The notes under the pieces are model-generated. The model worked only from the letters and a program-made list of their open reading frames with translations. It was not told the DNA's origin and searched no databases. The position numbers were made by a program, and so were the translations under genes. DNA of 64,000 nt from Neodiprion pinetum. Taxonomy: Eukaryota; Arthropoda; Insecta; Hymenoptera; Diprionidae. Below, one piece after another: positions 22,137-31,819 of this stretch (within the stretch, counting starts at the first letter, position 1; each line of letters opens with the position of its first letter). The stretch spans positions 11,371,551 to 11,435,550 of the forward strand of contig NC_060238.1 in NCBI RefSeq assembly GCF_021155775.2, written 5' to 3'.

Positions 22137-22340
22137 ATCCGCATATCATTCAATAGACGGCATTGCTTGTCTTACGGGCTTATCATCGGAAGCAAGGACT
22201 CAAAAAGGGTAAACACAACATCTACACATTAGAGTCTCCTTATACATCGTGCATTCAGAGAAGAAACTTCTTACTCACACATAAACCGGGCACAGGAAAA
22301 CAAATTCAAACTCACTGGTGATGAGAGATATTAACGACAA
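22137..22340. repeat. Repeat shared with 56003-56084
   Basis: ATCCGCATATCATT, the CATCGGAAGC block and ACATTAGA are shared with 56003-56090 in the same order and orientation with drift between them. No coding content. In both places it lies near a tRNA-like segment, so it may be part of one SINE-like family. Confidence 0.5.
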
Positions 22341-22348
22341 CAGAGTCA

Positions 22349-22425
22349 GGGCGGCTAGGTGGTCCAGTGGAGTAAGGCTCCGGTCAAGCATCTCTAGACG
22401 CCAGGTTCGATTCCTGGCTCCGTCG
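22349..22425 (+). repeat. tRNA-like segment (SINE head or tRNA relic)
   Basis: TGGTCCAGTGG (22360-22370) resembles an A box. GGTTCGATTCC (22404-22414) is a perfect B box inside a T-arm with stem CCAGG/CCTGG. The 5' side cannot form a full acceptor stem, so it is not a working tRNA. A related T-arm occurs at 55901-55917, again followed by GTCGTTAAT. The flanks ATTAACGAC...GTCGTTAAT are inverted repeats. Confidence 0.6.
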
Positions 22426-22444
22426 TTAATCACCAATTTTTCGA

Positions 22445-23235
22445 ATATACATTCTTTCATTATCATTAACCATAGCAGCTGCATTTTTAGGATACGTTTT
22501 ACCTTGAGGACAAATATCTTTTTGAGGAACCACTGTAATCACAAACCTTCTTTCAGCAATCCCTTATTTAGGAGAATTCTTAGTACAATGATTATGAGGA
22601 GGATTTTCTATTAATAATGCTACATTGACACGATTTTTTACTCTTCATTTCACTATTCCTTTTATTATTATAATAATGACAATTATTCATTCGATATTTC
22701 TTCATCATACAGGATCAAAAAACCCTTCAGGAACCAATAGTAATATTGACAAAATTCCATTTCAACCATACTTCTTATTGAAAGATATTGTAAGATTTAT
22801 TTTTATATACTTTATTTTAATTTATATCATTTGAATAAAACCTAATATATCAGGAGATCCAGATAATTTTACCCCTGCTAATCCTGTAATTCCCCCCCCC
22901 CCCCCCCCCCCCCCCACATATTTAACCTAAATGATATTTTTTATTTGCATATGCAATCCTACGATCTACCCCTACTAAATTAGGGGGAGTTATTCGTCTT
23001 TCAATGTCTATTTTGATCCTATTAATTATACCTTTTTACAAAAATGATAAATTTTAAGGGATTAAATTTTTATCCATTCAGACAATTTCTATTTTGAATA
23101 TTTATTAGAACTGTATTAATACTTACGTGAATTGGAATAAGACCTGTAGAAAATCCATTTGTTATTATTGGATAAATTTTAACATCAATATACTTCTTTT
23201 GTTTTTCAATATATCCTATATTAAAAAAAATATGA
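22445..23235 (+). pseudogene. cytb: Mitochondrial cytochrome b, 3' two-thirds
   Basis: Read with the mitochondrial code it gives the conserved blocks AAAFLGYVLPWGQ, GGFSINNATLTRFF, HHTGSKNPSG, SGDPDNFTPANP and then RSTPTKLGGV, RQFLFWI. The N-terminal third is missing. A run of 24 C replaces the few C of the usual PPH codons and breaks the frame. In the nuclear code TGA Trp codons would stop it. Confidence 0.92.
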
Positions 23236-23264
23236 GACCATTTATTGAATTGAATTAATTTACT

Positions 23265-23335
23265 AAATCAATGAACTTGAATAAGTTTTTGTCTTGAAAA
23301 CATAATATAAAAGTTTTGAATCTTTTATTGATTTG
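23265..23335 (+). pseudogene. trnS2: Mitochondrial tRNA-Ser(UCN) copy
   Basis: AAATCAA (23265-23271) pairs with TTGATTT (23328-23334) as acceptor stem. The loop CTTGAAA carries anticodon TGA at 23295-23297. Its position between cytb and nad1 is the standard insect one. Confidence 0.78.
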
Positions 23336-23439
23336 AACTTGAATAATTAAATTCTTAATATAATTTATGATGAAGAACAATAAAATATAAATTTCAAACC
23401 CATGAATAAAATTGAATAATTCAATGAAACAGGTAAAAT

Positions 23440-24003
23440 TTTTTTTCAAGCTATTATCATTAATTTATCATAACGTAAACGAGGCAAGGTACCTCGAATT
23501 GAAATGAATAAAAATCTAATAAAAATCATTATTAAATAAAAAATAAAAACTTCATAAATCCCCTCCTAAAAGTATTGAAACAAATAATATTCTTATAAAT
23601 AAAATTCTTGAATATTCAGATAAAAAAATTAATGAAAATCCTTCACCTCTATACTCAATATCAAACCCAGAAAACAACTCTGACTTCCCTTCAGAAAAGT
23701 TAAAAGGTGTTCGTTTTGTTTCAGCTAAACAAATAATAAATTAAATAAAATTTGAAGGAAAAGTTAAAAAAATAAATCAAATTGATCTCTGATATAAATT
23801 AAATAAATTTATTGAATAACCCTCAATTAAAAATAAAATTGATAAAATTACTATTACTCAACTAAGTTCATAAGAAATTGTCTGAGCTACAGTACGTAAT
23901 AAACGTAAGAAAGAATACTTAGAATTTGAAGATCATGTAGAAATTATAATAGGATAAACTCTAATACCTAAACAACATAAAAAAAAAACACGAAACTAAA
24001 ATC
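23440..24003 (-). pseudogene. nad1: Mitochondrial NADH dehydrogenase subunit 1, partial
   Basis: On the minus strand, mitochondrial code, I can read LRTVAQTISYELS, then AETKRTPFNFSEGKSELFSGF, SEYSRILF and the C-terminal IRGTLPRLRYDKL. One frame has a stop before the AETKRTP block. The N terminus is missing at the 24003 border. Confidence 0.9.
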
Positions 24004-24622
24004 AAATGAATGAAAATCAGTAACGAAGACGATTTATCTTGACCTTGATGATTTTTTGATTAATGTTATTCTTGTATATGAAGGTCACAACTCAAAACAC
24101 TTTTTTATATAGTGTTAACGTTTTGGCCCTGATGGGGGCCCTCCTCAGAACAATTTATTTGAACATCTGTCACGAACAAAAATAAAATAATGTACAACTA
24201 GGTTTTGACAAAATTAAACATAGTGGTATAGATAATATGCAAGGATGTTCAAGCAAGTATAAAAGAGAGGAATTACCTAGTATGATATGACACTTCCAAT
24301 TACATCGAATGCGTGTTGGTAATTAATGAATAAATAGAAACAATAAAAACAATAAAAAACAAAAAACCGAAACACACTGCGTTCACGACACGTAGTTCCC
24401 AAGAATTCATATTTGTTGTTAATTTTGATAAAATAAAATAAAACACACAGCCGTTATAGGTTGAGTCCAGAGCACATTTGCACAAGTGAAACGTCCAGTG
24501 TGTAGTGGGGGGAGGTCGATATCGATAGTTATCAGAGCAAACGCAGAGTCAACGGGTTAAAAGGAAACCAAAATTTTGTTCAGGAGGTAAAATCGAGAGC
24601 AAGCTCAGTCGGTAATAGATAA

Positions 24623-25729
24623 TTACAATGGTCGTATCACAGAGGTAAAAATATTACTCAGATGTTCTATGTCTTGTTTTCGGTTGACAGAATTGGGATG
24701 TGCAACAATATTGCACATTTCTAACAATAGCCTATCATAATACAACGGTTCAACGTCAATAATGCTGGCTTGAGAATAATTGAAGGAGTGGTAGAAATCG
24801 ATGGAATGTCTCGTCAGTGCAGTATAATTATCCTCGTGTTCATGGATATTGCGTTTATGCTCGGTTATCCTGGTGTGTAGTTGCGTACTAGTTTGGCCTA
24901 TGTAGGACATGTTGCATTGGTTGCAAGGTATTTTGTGAACTACACCAGAGCGCATACCCGGGGGTAAGGGGTCCTTACCCGAATCAAACATCGAGGATAG
25001 ATCATGTGCACATTTACCCACAAATTGAATTTTGTACTTCACGAATGTTCTGTTGAGTGACTCAAACAACCCCGCGACGTATGGGATGGAAATATAGTTT
25101 TTTTGATTGGTTTGTGCAGTAGTTGCATCGATATTATTGTTGAGGCTGGTCGATGACAAGATGGAATCGTATTTGAACTGTATATGTTTGTTGAGCAGGC
25201 GAGGTGGATAGTCGTTTTTACCTAGTACCTGCTGAATCAAGGACAAATTTTTGTTATGAAATTCCATACTTGAGAGTCGGATCGCTCTGTCAACTAAGCA
25301 ATTAATCGTTCCAATTTTGTAAGATCTGGGATGGTGAGAATGGTAATTTAAATACCTTCGTGACCAAGTAGCCATATGAAACCAATCAGTTTTGATGAGC
25401 TGGTTATCATTGATGATCAGGACATCTAAAAAGCTGATTCGGTGATTAAACTCTAATTCAGGGGTAAATTGTAGTCTCAGATAAAAACTGTTGAAGACAG
25501 ATAGCATTTCTGCAACTTTATCCGAAGGGACAGCTGTAATTATGTCATCTACATATTTGAAATAGAACGAAGGCTTGAAGTCCAGTTTGTTGAGACAATA
25601 TTGTTCAAGATCATCCAAAACCAAATCCGTCAAAATTGGAGAGAGCGGTGAGCCCATCGGTAAACCATAAGTTTGAGCATACATGTTCTGATTAAATTTG
25701 AATATGTCTGCCTTAGAACATATGTGCAA
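24623..25729 (-). pseudogene. Penelope-like RT and GIY-YIG endonuclease (5' truncated)
   Basis: Open for 368 codons but lacking the beginning of the protein. RT palm: YGLPMGSPLSP, then FYFKYVDDIITAV with the catalytic YVDD, and HRISFLDVLI. After a linker (about residues 200-255) comes a GIY-YIG endonuclease: GVVHKIPCNQCNMSYIGQT followed by TRITEHKRNI. This pair of domains defines Penelope-like elements, which prime reverse transcription at a nicked target. The missing N terminus is present as an inverted piece at 25741-26105. The first codons shown near 25729 are not a real start. Confidence 0.9.
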
Positions 25730-25740
25730 TGCTTTTAAAA

Positions 25741-26105
25741 GTTTGTTGAGTGAACCGAAAATTCACAAACCGGATACACCTGTAAGAATTATAGTTTCGT
25801 TCACTGATAGTCTGACTATCAATCTGGCCCGCTTCGTCAGTCAATGTATAGGTAACAACATCGTACCTCCCTTGTCACGTGTAAGAGATAGTTTTGCTCT
25901 GGTTAATGCTATTGGGGACTTTCGTCTCCCACCTGATCATATTTTAGTTTCGCTGGATGTTGTGTCATTGTATACAAATGTTCCACAAGATCTTGCAATC
26001 AACGCTGTTGAACAGCGTTGGCATCAGTTGGTGGACGAAATTCCGGTCCCACTTAGAAGGATACCTCTGGATCGTTTATTAGAGGGCTTCGGCCAAAATT
26101 GGAGT
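25741..26105 (+). pseudogene. Penelope-like RT, N-terminal part, inverted
   Basis: Plus-strand frame with PKIHKPDTPVRIIVSF and LVSLDVVSLYTNVPQDLAI, the early RT motifs of Penelope-like elements, ending IPLDRLLEGF. The 24623-25729 frame resumes on the opposite strand almost exactly where this one stops. The first ~14 codons of the open frame (25698-25740) belong to the antisense of the other piece. Confidence 0.85.
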
Positions 26106-26747
26106 AGAGAATCGCTACTATAAGACAATTACCGACCTTCGGAACTGCCTTCACTATCGCCGAAGGTGAAGAAGCCGAGCTGATTAACCGTCAGATGCAA
26201 TTCTCTGCACAATATTTTACCCCCTCTACACCCATTTGTCTGCCGTTACCCCCCCCCCCCCATACTGCTCCTCGGTCTCAGGTGCCCGCCGCGGCCTCCT
26301 TTATCCCCCCCCCCCCTGATGTCATTGCCCACACCCAGTCACGCTCATCAACCAGCGCCTCGTACCGAGCCCAGACCTAACACCCAAGCGCTCGATCCGA
26401 ACACCTGTTCTGCTGGCCACGTTAATGCTCTGCCCAGCAGTTGTCAATTTTGTAACCACCAGGGTCACTCCATCACGGAATGTCACCGTCTGAAAAGTAA
26501 AAGTTATTGTACCAAATGTCGCAGAATGGGCCACTGCCACAATGAATGCAACATAAACCAAGAACTACACTGCGACAATTGTAATCGCAGAGGCCACACA
26601 GTAAACCGATGTAGATCCTCTCCGCGTAATAATCAAGGCAATGCAGGCTCAAATAAACATTCAAACGGGAACATCGCCCGCGGGGAAAACGCGCCCGCGA
26701 GCAATGCAAACAACAAGCGTTCCGATATTCTAGTCATATCCTCATAA
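26106..26747 (+). pseudogene. gag: Gypsy-2A Gag, C-terminal part with three zinc knuckles
   Basis: Starts in the capsid C-terminal region (IRQLPTFGTAFTIAEG), then a Pro-rich linker with long C runs where the frame shifts (26380/26319). The second frame carries three CCHC knuckles: CQFCNHQGHSITEC, CTKCRRMGHCHNEC and CDNCNRRGHTVNRC. Most Gypsy Gags have one or two. The stop at 26745-26747 lies inside the pol frame, which runs in the -1 phase. Confidence 0.85.
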
Positions 26748-27951
26748 CAGCTTCAGCTGACCCTCCACTAATTTCGATCGACACCCCCGAGCTAATGAAA
26801 ATATCTACATTCATCATTGATACCGGTGCAAACGTCAACTTGGTCAAAGAAAGTTCCGTTAGGCCCCTCGTACGATGAAAAACCGACGAACGTTTGACGC
26901 TGACTGGTATAACAGACAAAAAGACGCGAACTACCGCAAAAACTGAAATACGTTTGAATAATAAATCCCATACCTTTCACTTGGTCCCTGACTCGTTTCC
27001 GATTCCGCATAACGGTATCTTAGGCCAGCCCTTCTTGCGAAAAGAACAAGCAACTATTTCTTTCAACTCAAACTCGGTGATGCTTGGAACCTCAGTGCCA
27101 ATCCACTTTAGTAAATTCGATGAACCCTCGTCCGCTCCCGAAAAAACGCGCGTAATTACAACACGGGCCCGTACCGTGAAACCCATCCCACTAATAGTTG
27201 CGAACCCTGACACTGAAGTAGCCTACCTTAAACGCATCAATTTCGGCAACAATTTTCTTTGGGGTCAAGCGTTAGTTGAATACCAGAACGGCATCGCTTA
27301 CTCGTACGCGTTCAATTGTAACGAATCTGCCGTAGAGATAAGACTCCCAACAGTAACCCTAGACGACTTTTACGAGCCACTAAGTACAGCCATACCCAAC
27401 GCTACGCCCACTGCTTCGGGTAACCACCACAGCGATGCCCGCGCCAAAACCCTCATTTCGCACCCAGGCCCTCTCCTCAGCAACTCATTAATTCCGTCTG
27501 CCGCCAAGCGTACATCGAGACCGACTAATAATCCCCCCTCCTGCCTTATCCAGTCCACTGACCTCGCGCAACTACAATCCGATCCTCCTATCCCTGACGA
27601 CAGTACACCCTGTCCCGGTGCCGCAACAGTGCTCTTGACTAACAGTAGGTCAGAAAGATTGGACGTCCTAAAGAGCAGCTTACATCTTGATCATTTTAAT
27701 GACACCGGAAAACAATTTATATTCAACCTCGTAACAGAATTTAACTATCTCTTTTATCTCCCAGGTGATGAATTAGGCCACACTAATTTATCTCATTACA
27801 CTATCCCCACGACGGACAATACGCCTATTCGTACCAAACAATACCGTTTTCCCAAGATTCACAAAGACGAAATCAAATCCAAAGTTGAAAAACTACTCAA
27901 GCAAAATCTTATTAAACATTCCTCATCTCCGTATAATTCCCCAGTGTGGAT
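26748..27951 (+). pseudogene. pol: Gypsy-2A Pol, protease and RT entry
   Basis: Aspartic protease with IIDTGANVNLV, then an in-frame TGA near 26876. After it the frame is open to 27951 (LVPDSFPIPHNGILGQPFL is the protease flap end). A long linker follows, then the RT entry TKQYRFPKIHKDEI and SSPYNSPVWI. It stops where the Polinton begins. It is colinear with 48985-50140 of Gypsy-2B. Confidence 0.88.
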
Positions 27952-28358
27952 ATGACAGTTCTGATCCAAAGATGGCGGCGCTCCCCCCTAGCTCCCCCCC
28001 AGCTCCCACTTGCCCCCCCCCCCCCCCCCCCAAAATCCGCGGCGCTCCCCCAGAGCTCCCCCTAGCCCCCCCAAATCCGCCGCGCTCCCGCCTCGCTCCC
28101 CCGCCCGCCAAATCCGCGGCGCTACTCCCCCCCCAATCCGCGGCGTTATCCCCCCCCTAAATCCGCGGCACTACCCCTCACCCCCCTTATCATTTTCGCG
28201 GTTTGCCGCAAGATGACTATTTTTATAGGATTTGACACACACGCACACACACACACACACACACAATAATTCCTGTCGAGACTTGTTTGGCGCCGGAAAG
28301 CCGCACATGAATCGGATAGGGTAAAAACCCGCTAGATTTATTAAAAAAATTCCAGGAA
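27952..28358 (+). repeat. Polinton left terminal inverted repeat
   Basis: Inverted copy of 60705-61016. Holds a GC-rich minisatellite of the type CCGCGGCGCTCCCCC, a CA-repeat (28235-28264), and the conserved block GGCGCCGGAAAGCCGCACAT. It is about 95 bp longer than the right copy because the minisatellite differs. 28359-28545 is AT-rich and empty. Confidence 0.85.
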
Positions 28359-28545
28359 ATGACCCCTGAAGGGAGGTTTAAAATGGCGTTTTGAATGCTT
28401 TTAACAATTTTTTTATTCAACATCAATTACATTTAGTTTTCTTATTCTATTCTCCATTATCTTATTCTAAATTTTAACGAGTAAAATTATACATATTATT
28501 TTTAATTTCCATTTTAATTGAACATATTATTATTCCAAAATTGAC

Positions 28546-29760
28546 TTATACCAATTTTTTAACAGTACCACTGATCGGATTATATTCAACAATGCGATCA
28601 TGCAAGATCATGCAGTAGGTAGAAGTGTGTGGTGGGAACGTAATGCTAAAGTCAAATTCCAATCAAATGTTCACAGGTCCAGTTTTCAATGTTTTGTTCG
28701 GCTTGGAGCAATCGATGACGATAAGGGGAGCTTGGTTCATGAATTCACGCCGTGATAGCAAAGGCTCAGCTTCTTTGTTATAGTAGCTCATTTGAAACCG
28801 AACATACATATCATAGAGAATGACGTATTGATTATTGTATATATCAATATTTATATTACCGTAGGGATAGCACTATAAGTTGAGGAAGAGTTTTACATCT
28901 CTGATCCGACAATGATCGAATACGCCAGCATTTTTCAACAGCTCGTTTCTCCTTGCAGTTTGAAATCCTAGAACGACATATCTCGGCTTCTCAAGCTGCG
29001 TCGATGACTCGACTGACCATATATGCCGCGTTGTTGAACGGAGCATCGGATACACGTACGTTTCCCAAGAACGAAAACTCATGGATATGGCCGGATCCTT
29101 GGCGATGTAGCTGAGTAGCTGGATTTTCGGTTTATCTGCCAGTTTGATGTAGGGCAACAACAACTCGATTTTATCCCGGGTGATTTTGAAGCTTTCCGTC
29201 GCCAAGGTCTGAATCACGGCATTCAAATCAGTGTTGGAACGTGTAAGAATTAACTCGTGTTTAGTGTTGACGATGACTCGACGATAATCTTCGGCGAAGC
29301 CTAGCACATCATTTAACGATAAAACAACATCGAAATTTCCAGCGGCATCGGTTAGTTCCTTATCCCCACTCAACCACCCGGTATTCTCCAGACTATATTG
29401 CTGGCCTGGAGTCAAGGATACGTAACCCTTCATAGTACTGGTGATGCCAACATTTTTATTCAGATCAATCTCTACACCGTTCAACTCGTAGCGAACTTCC
29501 TCAAACAAATGACAAACGGCCATATTGATCAATTTCGAAACCGTCACCGCAGCCACACCATTATCCTTTGTGATTTTTTCACGAATGTGTAGAAAGCTTT
29601 TACTGGGCAGTAGACACAAGTCCTGATATTAAACAACAATATGGATTTCATCGTTGTTCTGAAAGGTGGATCATGCAAACGGTTGATAAGCATGAATCTC
29701 AGAGTGCGCAATCGATTCGTCGAATACCACAGGTTTGTGTATTCTTATTATTTCTTCCAT
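28546..29760 (-). pseudogene. Polinton major capsid protein (double jelly-roll), broken
   Basis: About 400 codons from an ATG at 29760 to a stop at 28546. A continuous 248-codon stretch (29619-28873) has the family blocks LPSKSFLHI, EEVRYELNGVEID, NVGITSTMKGYVSL, LGFAEDYRRVIVN, SFRSWETYVYP and QLEKPRYVVLGFQTAR. On both sides the same frame continues with recognisable sequence but is interrupted by in-frame stops: two before 29620 (near 29684 and 29631), one at 28873-28875, and one near 28690. The protein would form the trimeric capsid hexon. Point stops without large deletions indicate slow decay after loss of activity. Confidence 0.85.
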
Positions 29761-29976
29761 GGTAACACACACAGAATGCAGCGAACACGAATTCTTATTT
29801 TTCAAAATTTCGACGTTATCGAAGACCCAGGCTCTGGAGAAACCGAACGTTCAGATGTGTCAGTCTCGTAGGCGGTGTAAACGTTGTCAGAGGTGTCGGG
29901 CGACTGATGATTTTTGGCCATGACGTTTGACTTTTATAACTTATGCCCAACTTTCTTGTCACAAACACGATTTTCA

Positions 29977-30678
29977 TTATTTGAGTGATTTCACGTGTAA
30001 ACGTACAGTAATCGTTTCGCCGCGAAAATTAATCAGCTCGTCGTCTGGATCGACTATTCTCAGCTGTAAATGATGTATCGACTGTACGGCGATTGGCAGG
30101 TAAATGAGGTTGATAGGCATTTCGACAATCTTATATCCCGATGGAACGGTTGGGAAAAATTCGTGAATCGTGTGACCTCGATGCCCGTTTATGTACGCCC
30201 TTGTGGTTATACTATACTCAACGCGTAAAGTATTAACCTTCAGTATGGCTACGGGTAATTCAGATTTATAAGTAACGTTTCGTGATAGCTCAACCACCTT
30301 AAATCCCAATAATCGGCCAATGGAATCTTCGGGCTTGAAGTCTACAACATGATTGCACGTGACTTCACTGTTCAGCTCGTTGTTATTAGCTGTCAGACTA
30401 ACGGTGATGTCGGAGGGTAGCTCCTTATGCAGAAAATTTTCAATATCCTCAATTTCATAGCACCCCGTGGGTATCGCGATGCTCTCTCTGCTGTTGTCCG
30501 CTCGCTTCAGGTAAAATTTATTACACCTTTCATGAATATTGGGTATTGAATTGAATGTCAGGAACTCGACGAGCCCGAGAACATAGTTCTTTTCTGGTGA
30601 TAACTGGATTGGGGGGAAATATTGAGCCTCCAGCACGGAGGATGTGCCTGACAGTGTTAACGTCAACGATTTAGGCAT
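29977..30678 (-). CDS. Polinton minor capsid (penton-like) protein
   Basis: Intact frame. The ORF is open from 30753, but the start beginning MPKSLTLTLSG at 30678 fits the family best (233 residues). Conserved blocks: FLTFNSIPNIHE, GCYEIEDIENFL, GFKVVELS, PSGYKIVEMPINLIYLP and NFRGETITVRLHVKSL. In the family this is the single jelly-roll protein of the capsid vertices. It lies between the MCP and protease genes in the usual order. It is one of the few intact core genes here. Confidence 0.85.
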   Translation of the reverse strand: MPKSLTLTLSGTSSVLEAQYFPPIQLSPEKNYVLGLVEFLTFNSIPNIHERCNKFYLKRADNSRESIAIPTGCYEIEDIENFLHKELPSDITVSLTANNNELNSEVTCNHVVDFKPEDSIGRLLGFKVVELSRNVTYKSELPVAILKVNTLRVEYSITTRAYINGHRGHTIHEFFPTVPSGYKIVEMPINLIYLPIAVQSIHHLQLRIVDPDDELINFRGETITVRLHVKSLK

Positions 30679-30710
30679 GACTAATGCTTGCTCATGTAAT
30701 ATCTGTCTTT

Positions 30711-31052
30711 TTATAGTTGTTCGCTGGAAAATTTGGAACACAAGTGGCCGCAAATCACAATATCATATTCTTGATACCTATTATAATTGTATTCAACGCT
30801 ACCAACACCGAGATACCTCATCAAGTCCTCAGGAGGTTTTAAATCACCGAAACCATCGAAATACACAACATAGTCACCATTTTTCTTGTACGCAACCCAA
30901 TGTGTCCCTGGACCGTTTTGATCATCGAGATTAAATATTGCGGATTCTCGTATTTTTTGTCCTGATTTCGGCAGATCATTTCGCATGAAAACACCACGAA
31001 AATGCAAAATTTTTATGTTTTCAGCATAGTTGCGTTAATCAATGTTGGTGAG
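30711..31052 (-). pseudogene. Polinton adenovirus-type cysteine protease
   Basis: Frame open from 31034 with FRGVFMRN, the catalytic His in GTHWVAYKKNG, the Asp region VYFDGFGDL and the Cys in CGHLC near the C terminus: the His-Asp-Cys order of adenovirus/Ulp1-type maturation proteases. An in-frame TAA at 31035-31037 separates it from the likely beginning (LTNID). The family is normally somewhat longer at the N terminus. It would process capsid proteins. Confidence 0.85.
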
Positions 31053-31072
31053 AGCTCGGTGTCGCAGCTTCA

Positions 31073-31576
31073 CTAGTTTTTTGCCGGACGTAAGTACAGG
31101 GCCATTCCACTGCGGTAGGGTCGCAGGTATAATCCCTTGCCCAAAGCGATCGTCTCCATTGTTGCATTGTGCCGTTAGGCCTCTTTCAACTGATGTTTGT
31201 TGACACTAGCTTCGTTGACAGCTCAAGCTATACCCGCAGCACCACCCGCAAGAGCCCCGGTAGCGCTTAGACGGGCCAGAATTGGAATGAGAAACGGCAG
31301 GAAGCCGTCAATTTTATCAGGCACAGGTATGACGCGAGGTATACGAATATTCTTCCTAGTCCCACGCGCAGCGGCACGAGCACCCACCAACGCCGACCCA
31401 ACGGCTTTATAACCCGTTCGCATGGCGACCTTTGCTGCTGTGATGATGGATTTGAGATTCACAGTTTTCTTCCGCTGTTTACTCTTTCCGCCAGTTCCGG
31501 ATGACCTCTTCGCAGCCACTACAAGTTTCGACCGCTTTGCAGCTAAGCCTATTCCGAGTTCAGATTTAGCTTTCAT
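31073..31576 (-). pseudogene. Polinton pVI/pX-like minor virion protein
   Basis: Lys/Arg/Ala-rich start (KQRKKTVNLKS), then a hydrophobic Gly-rich block FLPFLIPILARLS plus LAGGAAGIA, after which TGA (31220-31222) interrupts. The same frame continues to 31073 with KGLYLRPYRSGMALYLRP and has a second stop before it (near 31177). In related elements this protein carries a membrane-active or DNA-binding role inside the virion. The repeated GLYL-P motif at the end is typical. Confidence 0.75.
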
Positions 31577-31648
31577 GGTGTTGGTGACTCCCCAGGCTAC
31601 AGCTTTTTCAGCGACGTCGATATGTATTTGACATTTGGCAACTTAAAG

Positions 31649-31815
31649 GCGTAGTAGTAGTAGTAGTAGTGGTAGTGGTAGTGGTGGTGGAAGTTATAGT
31701 GGTAGTGAAAGTAGTAGTGGTAGTGGTAGTGGTAGTGGTGGTGGTGGTAGTAGTGATAGTGGTAGTGATAGTGGTAGTGGTAGTGGTAGTGGTAGTGGTA
31801 GTGGTAGTGGTAGTG
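31649..31815 (+). repeat. GTA/GTG trinucleotide microsatellite
   Basis: Roughly 55 trinucleotide units of GTA, GTG and GTT types directly upstream of the non-LTR fragment. The His/Tyr-rich and Pro/Leu-rich ORFs across it are artefacts of the repeat. Confidence 0.9.
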
Positions 31816-31819
31816 GGAC

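Larger units (their letters stand above)
22445..24003. other. Nuclear mitochondrial insertion (NUMT): cytb, trnS2, nad1
   Basis: About 1.56 kb of mitochondrial DNA in the ancestral insect order cytb (plus), trnS2(UCN) (plus), nad1 (minus). The reading frames need the invertebrate mitochondrial code (TGA for Trp), and a 24-C run (22892-22915) interrupts cytb, so it is a nuclear relic. No mitochondrial control region or other genes are included. Confidence 0.92.
24060..26105 (-). mobile_element. Penelope-like retroelement with inverted 5' part
   Basis: Minus-strand 3' half (24060-25740) with an RT-endonuclease ORF and a downstream region containing ACGTTTTGGCCCTGATGGGGGCC, typical of Penelope termini. 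The N-terminal part of the RT lies at 25741-26105 on the opposite strand. The two pieces fit end to end in the protein, so a single element was inverted at its 5' end. Confidence 0.85.
26106..27951 (+). mobile_element. Gypsy-2A, left part (gag end to RT start)
   Basis: Same family as Gypsy-2B (47483-55607). The left border is cut by the Penelope-like element, so the 5' LTR and gag start are missing. The right border is the Polinton end at 27952. The frame resumes at 61017 with the next part of the same RT. Confidence 0.9.

Noticed and set aside
24100..24180. Possible hammerhead ribozyme at the Penelope-like 3' end
   Set aside because: A CTGATGG string is present, but I could not build the conserved core with GAAA and three stems.
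27923..28216. Gly/Pro-rich ORFs at the Polinton left end
   Set aside because: Produced by the GC minisatellite in the terminal repeat; no counterpart frame at the right end.
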